Part shown: piece by piece, positions 62,641 to 64,000 of the stretch | Numbering within the stretch: the stretch's first letter is position 1 | Layout: every line of letters begins with the position of its first letter | NCBI GenBank assembly: GCA_009746045.1 | Contig: RPFO01000451.1 | Location: forward strand, 1 to 64,000 | Direction: 5' to 3' | Source: Mesostigma viride | Taxonomy: Eukaryota; Streptophyta; Mesostigmatophyceae; Mesostigmatales; Mesostigmataceae | DNA: 64,000 bases | The notes under the pieces: model-generated | What the model saw: the letters and a program-made list of their open reading frames with translations, nothing else | Told to the model about the DNA's origin: nothing | Databases searched by the model: none | Program-made: the position numbers and the translations under genes

Positions 62641-64000
62641 CGCGGTTATACGCGCGGGGTCCGTATAATGGATAATACGGTATAATACGGTATTATCCGG
62701 AAATTATACGCAAATACTGGATTTCGTCGCTTTCGGGGTTGTTTCATGCATTTTGATATCATTTCAAGCAGTCCACATGTTTCTGACACTAAATTACACA
62801 TGATTAATTAATTAATTAATTAAACTCGTGCTCCCGTTGGGGAGTCACGGAGCACCGAAGTGCTTTTAATCCCTGTGTGTGCACTACAGGAGAAAGGGCA
62901 GAGACCCCCAGTCTCCTTCATGCCAAAGGCATGCCACAGCTGCAATCGGGCGCGGCTAGCTAAAAGGACAGGCTAACGATCCGGCAAACTGTGGGTGCAA
63001 TAAGACCCATGTGAGCATATCATAGCAAGGAGCGTGGGCAGGTAATACACATGATACATGGGTTGCCACTGCTCAGCAGTGCTTGGGAACACTGGACGTG
63101 TAAACCGGGGTTCCCGAGGAGCTAGATTACCTACGCATTATACCCTAAAAAACAACGCCAAATGAAATGGAAAGATGAAAAAAGCAAAAGAAGTAAGATG
63201 GCTATGCTTCCATGCAAGCAGGTCCTGGGCATCTCCATGTTTCTTGTATGCATGAGGAGCACACAAGAAGAAGGCTGACTTTGGCGAGCAAAACAAGAAA
63301 TAGTGGCTAGATCTGGCCAGAAAACCACTTGTTTCGAGATGCTTTTAGCAAGAAAAAACATCGCGTTATCAAGCTTATCATATTTATAAACAATGCCAAG
63401 CACTACGTCACTGCTTTCGATGAAGCATAAGCTAATAGCAGACAAATCTGGTCCAAAATCTGCATGTCGTAGTGGTATTCCCCAACCATCACAAGCCAAC
63501 AATGCGTAGAGGCAGTAAAGCAACCAAAAGACAAGCAGAAAACCTCCATTACAGGTATACGATTATTTTACAATCCACCCAACAACTTGATACAGTACAA
63601 TGAACACGTGAACAGGATAGCACGTACCAGATCAAAACCGCATATTACCTTTCTTGACGGAGCCAGCATGCCCACCTGATGGACGTAGCTGCGAGCCTTT
63701 CCTGGCCGTCGTCGCTTATAAATCATGTAAGGAATAACGTGAAACAGCTATCCGCGTTCAAATGTAGGGGCATTTCCCGCCTATCAACAGTTAGCACATG
63801 CACGGTCGCCACCTGGTTGCTGAAACGAGGTTGCCGCATCGAGCAGAAGGTCGAGACACATCCGCGCACATCCCAACGCTGCCTGGCCAAGGATATAAGC
63901 TTTTCAAGACCTAAGGATCATGCCTAAAATGTAAAGCGGCCATGCTCTCGTACCAGTCAGTTTTCTGTATGACTTCAATATTCGGTGCATGGCTGCACGA
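62641..64000. other. Right end of the window, no supported gene
   Basis: Short internal repeats (ATAATACGG / ATACGCGG) at 62628-62715 and TTAATTAATTAATTAATTAA near 62803. Open frames at 63131-63523 (minus) and 63679-63927 (plus) have no recognised domain and no homologue elsewhere in the window. Confidence 0.4.

Noticed and set aside
63131-63523. 130-codon minus-strand ORF
   Set aside because: Hydrophobic ends but no recognised domain, atypical composition and no supporting context.

Overview
Overall character. This looks like nuclear DNA of a eukaryote, most likely a unicellular green alga or another photosynthetic protist. The reasons are two Ty1/copia-type LTR retrotransposons, two RLE-type non-LTR retrotransposons, a transposase-like gene with GT-AG introns, and extensive satellite and microsatellite DNA. 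No operons, ribosome binding sites or convincing single-copy housekeeping genes were found. The organism assignment is inference. Almost all of the window is accessory, transposon-derived sequence.

Layout. (1) 1-7.1 kb: a GC-rich minisatellite leading into an unrecognised ORF (2240-3740, +), CTG-type low-complexity DNA, and a 187-bp-arm palindrome with a tRNA-like T-arm. (2) 7.12-50.95 kb: a large inverted-repeat element (A). Its ~1.9-kb unique arms (7123-9090 and 49031-50950) are followed inward by arrays of a ~70-bp repeat. Two elements are nested in those arrays. Element B (11469-28814) has TTAA target-site duplications and GGGGA termini. LTR element 1 (29411-45927) has TSD ATGGT. LTR element 2 (37039-45009, TSD CCTCC) is nested inside element 1 and splits one of its ORFs. 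B holds a degenerate paralogue of the 2240-3740 gene (minus strand, 16.9-19.0 kb), a 173-bp satellite, a 297-bp-arm foldback, three long G-rich hexamer arrays, and a 5'-truncated RLE retrotransposon (24667-28662, 12-bp TSD). (3) 51.8-56.9 kb: a second, better preserved RLE retrotransposon (minus). (4) 57.3-61.4 kb: a 229-bp tandem repeat followed by a spliced DDE-like transposase gene (+). (5) 61.4-64 kb: mostly structureless DNA.

Most notable. Both copia-type elements place the aspartic protease between integrase and reverse transcriptase instead of before integrase. Both carry HGDD rather than YVDD at the RT active site, an extra ORF upstream of gag, and LTRs bounded by AGTTA...TAACT. The RLE retrotransposons appear to encode one long polyprotein with a PHD finger, a RING-H2 finger, a further zinc-finger region, RT, and a restriction-like endonuclease. 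The nesting order A > B and element 1 > element 2 can be read exactly from target-site duplications.

Caution. Nearly all frameshifts in otherwise well-conserved ORFs lie at or near homopolymer runs. Assembly error cannot be separated from real decay here. Many long open frames, such as those in the GGGCGT arrays, are artefacts of repeats whose period is a multiple of three.
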